A stretch of DNA of 64,000 nucleotides from contig NC_066851.1 of assembly GCF_001640805.2 (NCBI RefSeq), positions 7,849,712-7,913,711 of the forward strand. Direction: 5' to 3'. The translations under genes were made by a program, and so were the position numbers. The DNA is from Lates calcarifer (taxonomy: Eukaryota; Chordata; Actinopteri; Centropomidae). Positions 26,455-39,232 of the stretch are shown here, piece after piece (within the stretch, counting starts at the first letter, position 1; each line of letters opens with the position of its first letter). The notes under the pieces are model-generated. The model was not told the origin of the DNA. It made no database searches and saw only the letters and a program-made list of their open reading frames with translations.

Positions 26455-26489
26455 AGGGGGGTGGGGGGTGGTGGGGTAGCTAGGGAGGT
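26455..26489 (+). other. G-rich tract, possible G-quadruplex
   Basis: Runs G6, G6, G4 and G3 separated by one to eight bases, immediately after a purine-only GAGAAAG stretch. Confidence 0.5.
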
Positions 26490-26702
26490 GGCACTGATGT
26501 GACCATTGAGGCCTCAGTGAAATGTCTGTCAGGCTTGGTTTACCACAATCACAGCAGTGATTAGGCCTCTTTTGATGACAGGTTTAGTTTTCTGTCCATT
26601 GGCAAGAAAGTGAGAATGGACAAGAGAGGGAGGTTGGGGAGCGGGGTTGGGTTGCATTGGGAGACTTTAGGGGTGGGCGTTTACGCACTGTTTCAGGAAC
26701 AC

Positions 26703-26739
26703 GGGGAGGGGTGGAGAAAGGGGGTTGGGGGGTTGGGGT
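26703..26739 (+). other. Strong G-quadruplex candidate
   Basis: Five runs, G4, G4, G5, G6 and G4, with loops of 1, 8, 2 and 2 bases. It is the clearest four-run match to the standard quadruplex pattern in the window and lies beside a candidate noncoding element (26730-27000). Confidence 0.6.
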
Positions 26740-29700
26740 GTGTATATTAATGTCTTGCACCAGGGAGCTCCTACGTAATTTCCCAGCGGGTCGTGGGGTC
26801 AGGTTTGTATTTAGTTAGTGGTAATGATCTTGTTAGGGATCTGAATGGACCACCGTCTAAGCCCATTGAGGACAGCGAGTGTGCCTCCCCATCCCCCACC
26901 TCTGCCTGCCTTGTGTGGGCTTACACAGCCCGTGAACTGTGATTAATGGACTTCCAGGGCTTAATAACTTGCAAAACAGTATTAAACAAGGGAGGCCCTG
27001 GGACAATCGGAGAGGCTACCCAGGCGGAGTAGGAGGTGGCTGTAAACAGTGCCCAGCAACAATTGCAATGCATGGAATTAACTGAGATGGGCCACTCACA
27101 ATGCTACAGCTGGCTAGTGGCAGGGAGCCAGGCCTGGGAGAAAGCTTCACTGGTGCTTCCAGGTGGCCCAGACCAGGCCAGGCCTTTTCAGTTTTGTAAG
27201 TGTTAAAAAACAGAAGGAGAGAAAGGCTACATTTGTGATGGGGAGACAGTGAGAGGAAGCCATTGAGCAGAGACAAGAAAGAGATTAAAGAGCACAGAGA
27301 GTGATAAGCAGATAATGGGGGGACACATTCAATGGAACAAGTAATCCTTGACATGCAAGCACAAATATGAAGCCTTTTGTCTCTTGTGTCTAATTCAGGC
27401 CAGAATGCGTAAAGTGGTCAAAGCAAGAATAGTGATCCACATAAACAAGTACACAGAGACAGATAAAACATACTCATCTGTCTAAGTGCGTACGCATACA
27501 CAAACACACATTTCATCACCCAACTCCCACCCCACAACACCCTTCCCACATCTCCTACTCGCTCGCCTTATATATTCTTTTTTTTTCCCACCCTTGTGCC
27601 CTCTTATCTGGAAACAAATGATCCCAGCATGGAGTCATGAGTACTGACATGTTCAGACCACCCTCCACTCTGTCACAGATCTCGTCTTTTCTCCCAAGCA
27701 TTGGTGTGCATTTTATGCCGGTATAATGTATCTCAAATGTGTAAATATAAGCAATAGGGACCACTTGTGCTGAGGGAAAAGCACTTTTTAATGGACATGA
27801 GATTTACACAGGTCTGTTTTCTGAGAATGTGTCTGTTGAATGGATGTGCACAGGATTAAATAAAAAATAATAATAATTTGAAAATTAAAATGACTAGTTT
27901 GTGGTCAGTGAGAGTTATGCCTTTAACAAATTTTTGTAAATACAATTCACGTGTTTAGTTTTGTTTCTGATCCTCCATGTTTGTAAATGAACATCAGTTA
28001 ACAGTGATTGCCATTGTTGAGACAAACACAATGCCAGCATGATTTTAGCAACTGCAGAGAATAGAGACTGGCATGAAACAGCAAAACTGCACAGTGTGTG
28101 GTCAATTATAGGTAATTATGAAACAATTTGGAAAGCATTTGATTAAAACATGAACAGGTAGTTTCTCCCATCATGAGGCATGTGAGATTGATATTTTTGT
28201 TGAACAAATTGTAACCATTGTTTTTGTCCCTTAATCTCTTAAAAATGTGTTTAGTGGCCATATTATACTGGAACAATAGCATAATGTTGAATCCAAACAC
28301 ATTTGGCATTGGTTTGCAATTTTTTTGCCTTGTTTCAATAATAAAAATCTGAATTATCCACATTGAAAAAATGTAGTTTTAACACATTTGTCCTTGGTTA
28401 TATAAGAGGAAATAATAGAATAATTGCATGTAAGAAAAAGGCTTATCTGTTGCTGTTGTTTGACATTCTCTCCAGTGTGTTTGGTTTTTCTCGACAGTGA
28501 GTCATCTCCAAATGAGTGACACTGGGGTCATCCTAATCTGCTTTTCTTGCAGATCAGAGACGAGCTGGACAAAAGCTCACTTTTCCATTCACTCCGGCAT
28601 AGAAGTCCAATATGTGCCCAAAATATTTGCCCAAACCCTCTACTTAATCAGTGTCTGAGAGGTTATTCAGCAACACAGTCTGATGTGTGTCAAAAACACT
28701 TGAGCTGTTCCACAGCAGAAACTGATTTTAAAAACATGAACTGACCAGATTTTGGATATTATACGAATATGAAACAACACACACAGTTTTTATAAATGTG
28801 TCTAAAATTACATGAAATTAATGTGTGCGCGTGGGAATACATGCTGTTGCATTATCTCTCTATCTCCCTCTCTCACCTCACAGCTGTCGTCCATACTCGC
28901 CCCCACCCCACTCACCCTCTCTTGCATCAGGGTGTGGGTGCAGTGGGTGCAGTGGGGGACTTGGCCCTGACGAGGCCGAGGAGGGGATCCACTGCTGTGC
29001 TAAGCCTCTTGCTTGCTGCTCCCTCCCCACCTCCTTGCATCATGAATAATGGAACAGAGAAATACATTTATCTTTTAATAGCCCCGGCCCCCTGGCTGAG
29101 ACCGTTCAGTCTGGCCTGAACCGCCACAGCACAGGGATGAGGTTTCTGAACACCTCCCCTTCCTCCCCTGTGCCACCCCACACCCATGATTGTCTCTCTG
29201 CTCCTTTTGAAGTTGGGCGCTTCTTAGTGTCCTAGAGATGGGTAATCAGGCTTGATTTTGGAAGGGTCAGGCCGTCTTTTGAAGGGGCGGTCATCCCCAA
29301 GTTCGACCGAGGATGGCTGTGCTCATGGTCTGTGCAAGAATTACTGTAATTTCATCAGACATATTCAATGACCAGCTCTGAATTTAACAGACTGAAAAAA
29401 AGTAGATGAAGAGAGCAACTTTTTCGTGCCAGGAATGTGGTAGGAGGATTGTGTAAGAAGATTGTATAATGCAAAGCACCAGCTGTGGGGTAATTGTAAG
29501 GTAGAAATATTGTGTTTGCTTGTATTCAGTTGTGATGCTAGAAGAATGGTTCTGTTACCGATTCAACTGTTAAACCTTGACAGAGTAAAAAGTAAAATAA
29601 AATAAAATAAACAGCCAAGACTGGATCAAAGAGACAATGTGGGCCATGTACTTTGTCCAGTTTTTCAAATTACAATAGCGCATTTTTACAAATACAACTC

Positions 29701-30672
29701 ACACACACAGGCACAAAGAGACTGATGCACTTCACATTAACCTAACATTGTTTACATAACCATTTTTGATGCTAACACCAGATATTTGCATTAAATAAAG
29801 CCACTCTGTCCGTCTCTGTTGTCGCACTATTTCTAATAAGACACTGTGATTTCAAATCAGCCAGGCCCTTAATGCGCTACGTATCGGTGCACCATAATGT
29901 GGGAATAACACCGTCTCTCTCTGTTTAACTAGGATCAGGAGGATTTCAGTTCAGCCTCCTCGTTCTCATTGCTTGCACATCTGTATGTGTGGGCTCTGGG
30001 GAAGGAAAGTGTAGCTGGATACCTTAACCCTCTGTTTGTCTACGCTGATTTAAGGCTCAAACAGTCCTCGCTGTGGCACCTGCTGTAAAAAAAAGAGGAG
30101 AGGGACTGAACCAGCCTGCAGAGGCTCTGATTGTCATTTGATGCTGGATTTGTTACACTGAGTAGTTAATTTATAAAACAATTATTCACACAGTAATCTG
30201 TTATTTTTGCTTTAGTGTGTAGTGAGTGTAAACAGATCTGTCTACCTGCAGGCATGCTTTAACCGTATAACATAAAATAGATTTTTTCCATTTTATCCAA
30301 AGGAGGCATTTGACTCACTAAGTTTTTGTAGAATTTATTAAAATAGTAATTTTTTTTGATAGACACGCCTATTTAATCCAATGTATTTAGTTACAAATGA
30401 CAACTTTGTGTAGCACCCTTTCAATTTAAAAGCATCTTTAAAATATATAGCATTGTGTTTCTGTGTATTCACCAAAACATTAATAGCAATTATTATGGAA
30501 GACTTTTTTGTGACAGTTTATTTGGTAATTTTCAAATAAAATTTTAGGGAGCGTTAATGTTACTGTATGTGTGCCATGCATAAATAAAATTTAAAAAAGT
30601 CAAAACAATTTTAAAAGATGAACTGTATTAATTCCATGACTTATCAAGCAATAATTACTTTCATCACACAAG

Positions 30673-30690
30673 TTTTTTTTTTTTTTTTTT
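30673..30690. repeat. Poly(T) tract
   Basis: Eighteen consecutive T. No flanking retroelement body or target duplication is recognised. Confidence 0.9.
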
Positions 30691-31337
30691 AATTTACTTC
30701 CAGATTTGTTGGTGTGGTACACATGAACAGAAGTCAACAATACCAAAGTACATTTTTCAGAGATTTTTCAAGTCAAATACTTTATGTCACTAACTTGTGA
30801 TCAGATTATCACATAACTGAAAAATACAGGGAACAAAACACACTTGAGAAACACTGAAGCTGACATCACTTTTGCAGCCAACAATAACAAGTTCAAGCAC
30901 ACACTTCTTCCCAACATGCCCCCTCCTCCCCCTCTCCCAACACGTACACACGCTTGCACTCATGCACGCTCACAGCAGAACCCAAATCTCTTTTCTCCAT
31001 ATCCACACACACAACCCATACGGCACCAAACCCCTCTTACCCACCACTCCCCTGCACCCAAAGCCTTCAAGCAGCCCCGGGCTTGTGTAGTCATGCGTCA
31101 GTTGCCCGGTGTTGGGGATGAGGCCTTGCTAGCCGTGGCTGTAGCTGGGTCCTAGCCAGCAACTCCTCAGCTCCCTGCTCTGCTCTGTGGAAGGCAGAGA
31201 AGCTGAAAGCACCATTTATCATCACTTGTGTGGGCAGCATCACCACGGCAACGCTCAGGCTGGCAAATGCCACTGCTGTGAATACTAATGAGGCTCTTGG
31301 CAGGCCTGTGTTGGCGTCAATGGGGCCAGGGTTGTAC

Positions 31338-31341
<4 letters not shown>

Positions 31342-31368
<27 letters not shown>

Positions 31369-31388
31369 TTGTGTGTGTGTGCGCGTGC
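31342..31388. repeat. (TG)n running into GCGCGTGCG, alternating purine-pyrimidine
   Basis: About 20 TG units with one TTT break, then GCGCGTGCG. Long alternating purine-pyrimidine tracts with GC steps favour the Z-DNA conformation. Confidence 0.85.
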
Positions 31389-33109
31389 GAGCGAGTGCTG
31401 GGCTCTAGGAGGGCTACAGTAGAGGTAAACAGTCCAAAGGAAATCAATTAAGTGTTTCCACAGTGTTTGGCAAGCGCTCTAATCTTCAGCACCACATTTT
31501 AAAATAAGGGCGAAATCTGCCTTTAATACCTCCTCTGCATTCTGCATGACAATAAACAAGCAGGCAACAAGAAACAGCCGAGCACAGCCGAGCTTGACTA
31601 AGTCCTCCAGTCTCTACTTTGAGAAAACACAAGTGAAGTCATTATTCCAGAGTTCCTGCTCTTTCTTCCCCATGCAGTATGTCTGGTCCTTCTTCTGAAC
31701 TTTGTATCATGAAACTAGACGACAATTATTTCTTCAGTGTTTCATATTTTATGAACATAATGTTTATTAGTTCAATGATTTAAATTGACAGTTGTGAAGT
31801 GAATCCCTGAATCGAGGCCGGAGAACATTTGAGCTAATGTAATGAAGCATCAGCAGTGCACTGACAGTAAATGGTGTACACCTGCCTATCTGCTATTGAC
31901 ACTAGCTTTTAGTTTCAGCGGGACCTTCACACTGTCACCTGTCTGTGATGGCTCTCCCTCTCTCTTTCTCTGTGTGACTCTTATGTTAGAGTGATGCTGT
32001 GAATAAATTGGGTTGGAGCATGCCTGCTCCGCTCTTTATTGATTCAGGCACTTTGATTGAGCAGGGATCTAATCAATTCTTCAGTGGTGGTGAGACGCCA
32101 GAGTAAAATTATTCTTAGGCAAACCCTTCAAACGACTTGTCATTAATTTGCCTCTTTACTGCCACTTGTTTGCTGGGAACGAGATGTGTTTTGGGCTTTC
32201 TCTGTCTATTAGCAGGGTTGTGCTCCTGGGATTTTCATGGGCTGCTAAGCTTAGGGGGGAAGAGAGAATGTGTGTGTTTGCTTTTTGTGTACAAATCTGT
32301 TTATGCCTATGTGAACTGGGGGTGATTGGGCACACTATGCTTGCTCATCCTTACAGAGTGACTTATTAGTGCTAATTGGGAAGGACAGTTCAAACAAGCA
32401 CAGAGGAGTGGTTGTCACACAAGCGTGACATGAGTGTAGAGAGGCAGGCAGTGCCGGGTGCTTTTCCCAGCTTCAGCCCTCCCTTTTCCCAAACCCAGCC
32501 CTCCCTGCGTCTCCTCCTCCCTGGACCCCCCACCCTCCTGGTTGTCCCTGGCCCCTGGCCTGGCCCCGCAGAGTGGCCACAGAGTGGGCTCTTTGTCTGG
32601 ACACAGCCATTAGCAGTCAGCGGACTTCAGAAATGTGAGCGGGACAAGGCAGTGGACAGAGGCGCAGACAGAAACACGGCTGTCTGAGACACTTAGGAAG
32701 TCAACAGCTGACGGAAGGGCCAACACAAAGGAGGAGCTGCTGAAGCATGGCGAGCGTGATCTGCATAGAATATAGACCTCCCTCCCTTCGTTTGTGCACT
32801 TGGTGGCGAGCACGCGTACGAGCACACGTCTACGTGCCCCCGTGCGCACACATTATGCACATAAACACGCCTGATGTGCCACTGAAGAATACATACGCAC
32901 ACATATACACACACAAGACTGCACACAGATGTGAATGTGCTACATCAGTGCCTCCATTAGCTGGTGCAGAAGATGCACTGACACCACAATATGATAGGAA
33001 AGGCATTCCCTCTGCCCTGAACCCTCTAGTTAATGATGAATCAACTGGTGGTGCATCGACACGGAGACCTCTTCCTGGAAAATGCTCCATACTTCTATTT
33101 AGCATGGTT

Positions 33110-33510
33110 TTTGCTAAAAGATGCTAATTCCAATGATTATTTAGTACCATAATAGCTGCAATTATATTCTGCACAAACTGATATAAGGTATAAGCACCAA
33201 TTAGTAACTGGTCATTATCTTAAGCATTTGGTGCAGGGGAGAGTGAAGTAATAGGCAACCATTCAGTAACCCTTGCTCCGAAAAATGACTGCATAGTGCC
33301 TCAGTAATTAGTGGAGCCTGTTTGCCTTTAGTCTTGAAAGTGGGTTGTATATTCACTAACCTGCATTACTGCTTATTGCTTGCAGTCACATTTCCCTATT
33401 ATAATGACAGCCTTGCTATTAATGGGCAACATGAGGACAGTGCCATATTTTAATTATTTTTTATTTGGTTACGACAAGAGGGAGCTTTCAGTGAAGTAGC
33501 CTTTTCTCTG
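33110..33510. other. Candidate conserved noncoding element (one of the strongest)
   Basis: About 400 bp free of repeats, with many homeobox cores (CCAATGATTATTTAG, CACCAATTAGTAAC, TCAGTAATTAGTGG, TTTTAATTATTT), CATTATCTTAAGC, and no open frame longer than about 40 codons across most of it. The balanced, motif-dense composition is that of vertebrate developmental enhancers. Confidence 0.4.
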
Positions 33511-35199
33511 GGAATGCTTTGCATTTTCATGTACCTGTGTAGGTGCTGTGTAATACTTTTTTTCCCCAGCTATTTCAGAAATGGACACAAGAGATGAAAT
33601 CCAATATTGGTATGAGGATGGCAACAAAGTGTGCTAAATAAGCCAAATTTCCATACAAACATGCGTTTAATGCTCGGCTGAAAGAGGTGATATCATGACA
33701 ATAATAATGGAAAATTCTGGAATATATAAAAAGCACTGTGTTCAAATGGTATATAATGGTGATGGCCTGGGCTCTGTGCTGTGTGTGTGTGTGTGCTTTC
33801 TCAAAGCCACGCCAGCGAGGATCACAAGAGCTGTATCAAAGCACTCGGCCACCATGCGAAATGTCTTCTCGCAGCAGGGGGCTGTGGGATTGTTGTCGGC
33901 ATCCCAACTCTCTTTGAATGTCAGCCTCACTAACAGGGCAGTTGGCCTACATGGCACTGCTGACAACACAGCTACACTTTCAACTTTTATTCTTTAATTT
34001 TTTTACCCCCATTTTTTTTTTTTTTTTGCTCGGCACAGCGCCTCTCAGTGGCAAAGAAGATGACAGGCATGTGGGATATTCTGAAACAGATTCACTCTAT
34101 CCTTGTAGAAGACACATTGCATGTGTAGGTGGACATGTGTTGAGGTGAATGTCGGGTCAGCGCGTATTATTTAAGGCGACGTATGCCGTGGGATTTTTTT
34201 GTTCACAGTGACACGTACAGGACTTGTGGAACATGGAGTCCAATACGCTGCCGAGTATCGGGACAGCTGAGCACAACAGCTTTGCACGTAAATCAAGCGC
34301 ACCCCAACACACTGGGCCTGCCTAATAGATGTTTAACTAAACCCCCTCATTTGAAACAGTTTGACCCCAGTTCGCTAAAACACAATGTGAGAACTCCCCG
34401 AGGATTAGGCCCTGACCTCACAGGGAATGGAGGGAATGGCCCACACTGGCTATAAAGGAGCCTGCCATTGTGCTGTCCAGGCATGGGGGAGGACAGTGTG
34501 AGGGAGATACATGCCAGTGGGTGGAGATAGCGTTGTTGTAACGACATCTTGATGGAGCATCTTTCCCACCCACCGGAGCAGCGCTGGCTCTGTATGTATT
34601 TTAATGAGGCTTTGTGTCTGCCCACATATAGTCCCTCTACTGACAGGGAACGTGTTAGCAACATGCTCACCCTTTGTCACAGCACCCAATCACATAATCG
34701 ACTGGTTGCTTAGATTTATTCTCTTGACTCTGTGTGTGTGTGTGTGTCCATATGTGCAGGGATGTAAATAGTAAGAGTGACCTTTTACAGACACTGCACT
34801 GCATAGTTGGCATAGGTTGTAAAGCTGCTGGGGTGAACTACAAAACTCACAGAGCTTTTGTGAGTGCCTTTACAAACCAGACCCTGTATGTGTGTGTGCA
34901 CGGGAATGGTGGAACCTAAATATAAAACTTCAAACTTTAACAAATCTGGAAATTTACAAGGGTCACTAATGACAGAAGTACTTTGCAAAATGCTTGTCCT
35001 GAAGATGAATTTGCCTTGCATATTGTGAACTCAAAATAATAATTTTTACTTTTGAAGCACAGTGTTTTCATTCCAAAGTGCCCCTATTGAGAACACAGTG
35101 AATGTGTTCATCATGTTGGAAGAGGGCGTGCGTGTGCGTGTGTGTTTTGGGGGTGGGGGGTAATTTTATTTTCTTAACCGGGGATATGGCAGGGCTGGA

Positions 35200-35360
35200 G
35201 GATCCAATTGTGTGCCAGGATGCAATTCAGATTTTATTTTCTTAGTTACTGACCTTGATCAGGGGAACTGCAGGGTCAGAGCCTCTCCAGTCTCTATTGT
35301 AGCCTCGAATAGAATGTTAATGAATTGGTGCACTGAATATTAAAATGCAGACCTGCTTTC
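35200..35360. other. Candidate conserved noncoding element
   Basis: Non-repetitive block with GATCCAATTGTGTG, TTAATGAATTGGTG and ACTGACCTTGATCAGG segments. The last includes a TGACCTTGA nuclear-receptor half-site. Inference from texture. Confidence 0.35.
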
Positions 35361-37151
35361 AACACCCAGTCAGACTACTGTGGCATGTTGAGTGTTTTGG
35401 CGGCTAGACATGCAGAGTTCTCGTTGCGCAGAGTCTGCTTGCTGACCGGAGAAAGGGCGGGTGGGGAAACCATAGCCATTCCATCCGTTTGTAGCAGGCT
35501 GGAGGTTTTTTTCTTCCTCCTAGAAGACTGCGACCAAGTCTCACCGACCAGGAGAGTGAGGGAGTGAATGAATGAAGACACAGGGTTGGTGAAGGTAAAT
35601 GTGTTATTTGTAGGTGTGGGTAAGGGATGGGTGTGGAGGGTTGTCACTTGGCCAACAATTGGGTGCTGTGTGATCCTGAAGGTTTTTCTGGGAGAGCACA
35701 ATGGTCCATTTAGGGTGCACCGAGTGCCCTGGTCCTCCTCACTAGCCCCCGGAAGTGTTTCATTTTGTTTTGCAGGACAGCTGCACAGCTCTGTTTGTCT
35801 TCCCCTGCCTTTTGATTGGCCTGGCATTCTTGAGAAGGGCACGAGTACTGATTGTTTTCGAACAGAACCTGGCATGCTATCAGCTGGGAGGATTGTTTAT
35901 TGGGGGAGAGGCAGGACAAAGTCAACAAAGGGAACCAGGAGCCAACAGTGGTTTTTGGAAACGTCCAGAGACAAGTCTTCTAAGGAAACAAGGATCTTGA
36001 CAGCACCTCTAAGCCACTGTGAAATATTACAAATAGCAACAGAATCCTCATCTCTCTAGTGCAACCACAATCAATGGCTTTTGTAGTCAAGTATCAGCCC
36101 CACTGAGCCAGAATGGGCTCCATAGCATCAGTGACCATCGAAGGATGGAACACATGTAGAGAAGCATGAATATTAATTATCATACAAGCAGAGGTAGTCT
36201 GCCAGTGATCATGGAGGGCTGTATGACTGCTGTATGACAAGCGGTTGCCATGTTCTCAACACACTTCGAGCATGTATGTGTATTGTCTGTATTCATATTT
36301 AAATTCAAATTTCAAATTGAATGCAGATGAATGGTAGTAAGTAGCAATAAAAATGGATGTTTTCTAATTAGTTATTTATCAAGGCCATTTCACAGCAGTT
36401 TTACCTGCAAAAAAGAAAGAAAGGAAAAATTCCACACAAGCAAACACGAGTAAGAGAGAAGAAGGAAAATAGAGAGTATGTTAAGAATGGGAACTTGGCA
36501 TGCTTTAAAACTAGAGGCACACATCAGCAAACACAACTGATTCAACACTAGCCATGATCTGAATAAATCTAATTACTATTTAGCAGCTGCAGCTACAACT
36601 GTATCTATCTACCTATCGAAGGAAGCTGCATATTTAATGTCACCTAACTGACAAGTTGAGCTGAGTTTCACCTTGCATTTGGTACCGAAATTGAAAAAAA
36701 GGGGTTATCCTTTTTGAGTTTGGCTGAATAGAACAGATCCCAGAATTCATTTAGCCATGCCTATTTCTCTTTCACGGCCCTGCACTGAGTCCCTCTATAC
36801 AAGGATGAGTGAGTTGTGGCCTCGCGGTAGCCTCCGTCTCCCTGAAAGAGGAAAGGGAGAAAAGGCAGCAAATAAACAAAAACACGTCTTGGAGTTGCTT
36901 TTCCTTGCCTCTCCATCCTACTCATTTTGAAGCAGCTGTGCAAAGAATGTCAAAAATTCAGAGTGTCCTCTTTTTATATACCTTTCTGTCAAGTATTTCT
37001 TTTTCTCCCTCAGGTTCAGATAGAAACCAATGTCTGATGACACATCTGAGGTACTCTAAAATGACCCGGAGAGAAAGGGAGAGCAAGAGAAGTAAAAAAA
37101 AAAAAAATAAATAAAAATAAAAAATAAAAAAGGGAAGGAGATGGGCGTGTA

Positions 37152-37156
<5 letters not shown>

Positions 37157-37182
<26 letters not shown>

Positions 37183-37192
37183 TTGTGTGTGT
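37157..37192. repeat. (TG)n microsatellite
   Basis: TG units with one TTT interruption, preceded by an A/T-only stretch (about 37096-37131). Confidence 0.9.
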
Positions 37193-38824
37193 CGGCATGT
37201 GTGTGTTTGCTAACACACACCATCAGAAGATGGTGCAGATGTCCATGCTGTGGCTGGTCTCACACACTGTTCAACATGCCTCAAAAAGAAGGGATTTTCC
37301 CTCTTTGTTTCAAATTTCACAGGCTGGCCAAATGGGCACAGAACATGCTTCCAAAATAAATAAATAAGTGGATGTATCAGTGGCCAACATCTGCAGATTA
37401 TGATTAGCATTTGGAAATTGCGTCCTTGAATGAGATTTGGATGTCGACTGTCAGTCTTCTTTTATGAGTGCGACTCCTATTCTGGGGAACTAGAGGGTAC
37501 CGCTTTGTCCCTAAATTGGCTACAATTTGGAGAGAGAAAGAAATCCTCTTCTCTCTCTTCCCCTCTGCCCGTTATGATGTGCCGTCTGAACAAGAAAGAG
37601 ACACTATTAATTGTGCTGAATATGAATAGCTGTATTTGGTTAACCAGTTTCAAAGGAAATTGGCCCAAAGGAACTTCTTTTCCTCTTCTTCCCCCTACTG
37701 TCTGTCCCTGCTTTTTCTTCTCCCTTTATCAAGATTTTTTCTTCCCTCTCTAATTTTACACTGAGCGCGCTGGCTGCTTTAGTGGGGCTGCATTATCTTA
37801 TGTATTCAGCTTTCAGCTCCTCTCCCTCTCCCGATGAGGCGAGGCTTAATTGGGCTCTGGCTTTAAAGTCTGTAGAGCTCTCCACTTGCTCATAGAAACA
37901 CATTCAGGGGCTGCTCATTCACTTCGAGTATGTGTTAGATGTACAAATATTATTTACTTTTATACTCCAAATCAAAAGGCACACACTTCCTGCCTCTCTA
38001 CACACAGTCCGTGCAGGAGAATTCACAGTTCAATTCACTTCAGGGTGTTTTCTTTTTTTCCCCCTCCTTCGTCAACTGCATTACAAGAATGTGCTGCTGT
38101 TTCACAACAAAAGTATTATTTAAAAGGACTGTTTCATTAGAATGTAGTGGTATTGTTGATAAGAAAATATAACAACCCTTTTAAAGGGTAGTAATTATTA
38201 CACTGCCTTGCAGTGGTGCAGAAACTGGAGAAGCTACATTATTTTTATTTTCATAAGAAAAATAAACTATTTTTACCTCTACTCATTTGATTTATTGCAA
38301 CTGCTAGTGGTGTTTAGTATTTTAATGTCACCTTTGTAAATCATAATTCAAAGTGTGTGCAATTTTTTTTAAATTCAATTTCAAAAACATAATATTTTAA
38401 CCCTGATTGAATCCTTAAAACAATTGAAAAATATTATAGTAAAATCCAATCAACAGCAGAGCATATTCTTGAATTTTTTTCTATTCTCTGTGTGGAAACA
38501 TTAACCAGACACACGCATAGGCACACAGATGAAAATAAAAATGAGACACAGATGGCAGAAGTGGAAAATTAAGGTTTCACCTCTTGGAGATCATGCAAAG
38601 GGAACAGCTTTGTACACACACACACTCCTCTGCAGCATTCCTCACAACTAAACAACCTGAGCAATTAGCTGCACCATTAGAGCCTGGAGAAGGGAAAAGG
38701 AGCTGTTAAGAGAAAGGTGCTAGAGAGAGGAGGAGAGAGGAAGAGAGAGAGATAGGGAGTCAGACACAGAGAAACTTGGTGGCTCTTGTTCTGCAGCGAG
38801 CCACTGTGTTGTTATGTGGAGTGT

Positions 38825-38856
38825 CTCGGCGCTACTAGCGCGCTGACGACGCCGAG
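38825..38856. other. CpG-dense inverted repeat
   Basis: CTCGGCG (38825-38831) pairs with CGCCGAG (38850-38856), and inside it GCGCTA-C-TAGCGC (38829-38841) is a second inverted repeat. About eight CpGs fall in roughly 30 bp within an otherwise CpG-poor region. Confidence 0.5.
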
Positions 38857-38984
38857 GCCATTTCAGGAGGGAGCTGATGAACTGCAGATGAACAATTTCG
38901 CACTTCCCTTAGACCTGAGCTTACATACAAACTCCTCCTCATTAGTTTTTGTCACTTGCTTGGGTGCCAGGCACCAGGAATAAA

Positions 38985-39120
38985 TGAGACCACTATCAGC
39001 TGCTGCCTTGATAAGCTGCCTTATCTCATTAGGTTCCACATCAAAGTTAATCAGAGATGGGAATAGTAATTGGCCGACTAGACAATGCCACAGATCATGG
39101 GGCTTTTGTAGTGTATGTCA
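38985..39120. other. Candidate conserved noncoding element
   Basis: Compact non-repetitive block with paired GATA-type sites (CTTGATAAGC, CTTATCTCAT), AAAGTTAATCAG and AGTAATTGGC homeobox cores. It lies about 130 bp from the CpG-dense inverted repeat. Confidence 0.4.
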
Positions 39121-39205
39121 TCTCCAAAACATCGGCAGGCTGGGGCTGCAAGATAGGGTGCATCTGTTGGAGAGAGAAGGAAAGAGGAGTGTGTGTGTGC
39201 TGGAA

Positions 39206-39232
39206 GGGGTGGGGGAGGTGGGGGTGAGTGGG
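39206..39232 (+). other. G-rich tract, possible G-quadruplex
   Basis: Runs of G4, G5 and G5 with shorter runs nearby, followed by GAGAGAGAGAG near 39278-39290. Confidence 0.4.

Larger units (their letters stand above)
21301..27000. other. Gene-free stretch, G-rich and microsatellite-rich
   Basis: Holds three G-rich segments able to form quadruplexes (21323-21378, 26455-26489, 26703-26739), (TG)n at 23572-23597, a T17G11 run at 23721-23748 and C-rich sequence at 25846-25930. Candidate noncoding elements lie near 24600-24900 and 25140-25330. Minus frames at 21918-22247 and 25708-26151 lack splice signals and domains. Confidence 0.5.
27001..31500. other. Gene-free stretch
   Basis: No supported exon. 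It contains a good acceptor-like CTTTTCTTGCAG near 28541-28552 with an open frame after it but no donor, a GC-rich patch at 28885-29000, T18 at 30673-30690 and (TG)n at 31342-31380. Confidence 0.5.
31501..37200. other. Gene-free stretch with strong noncoding-element candidates
   Basis: Two of the most enhancer-like blocks lie here (33110-33510 and 35200-35360). Also (TG)n near 33780-33795 and 34731-34748, T18 near 34011-34028, an A-rich stretch at 37096-37131 and (TG)n at 37157-37192. The longest frames of the window overlap antiparallel at 35375-36059; I do not accept them as genes. Confidence 0.5.
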
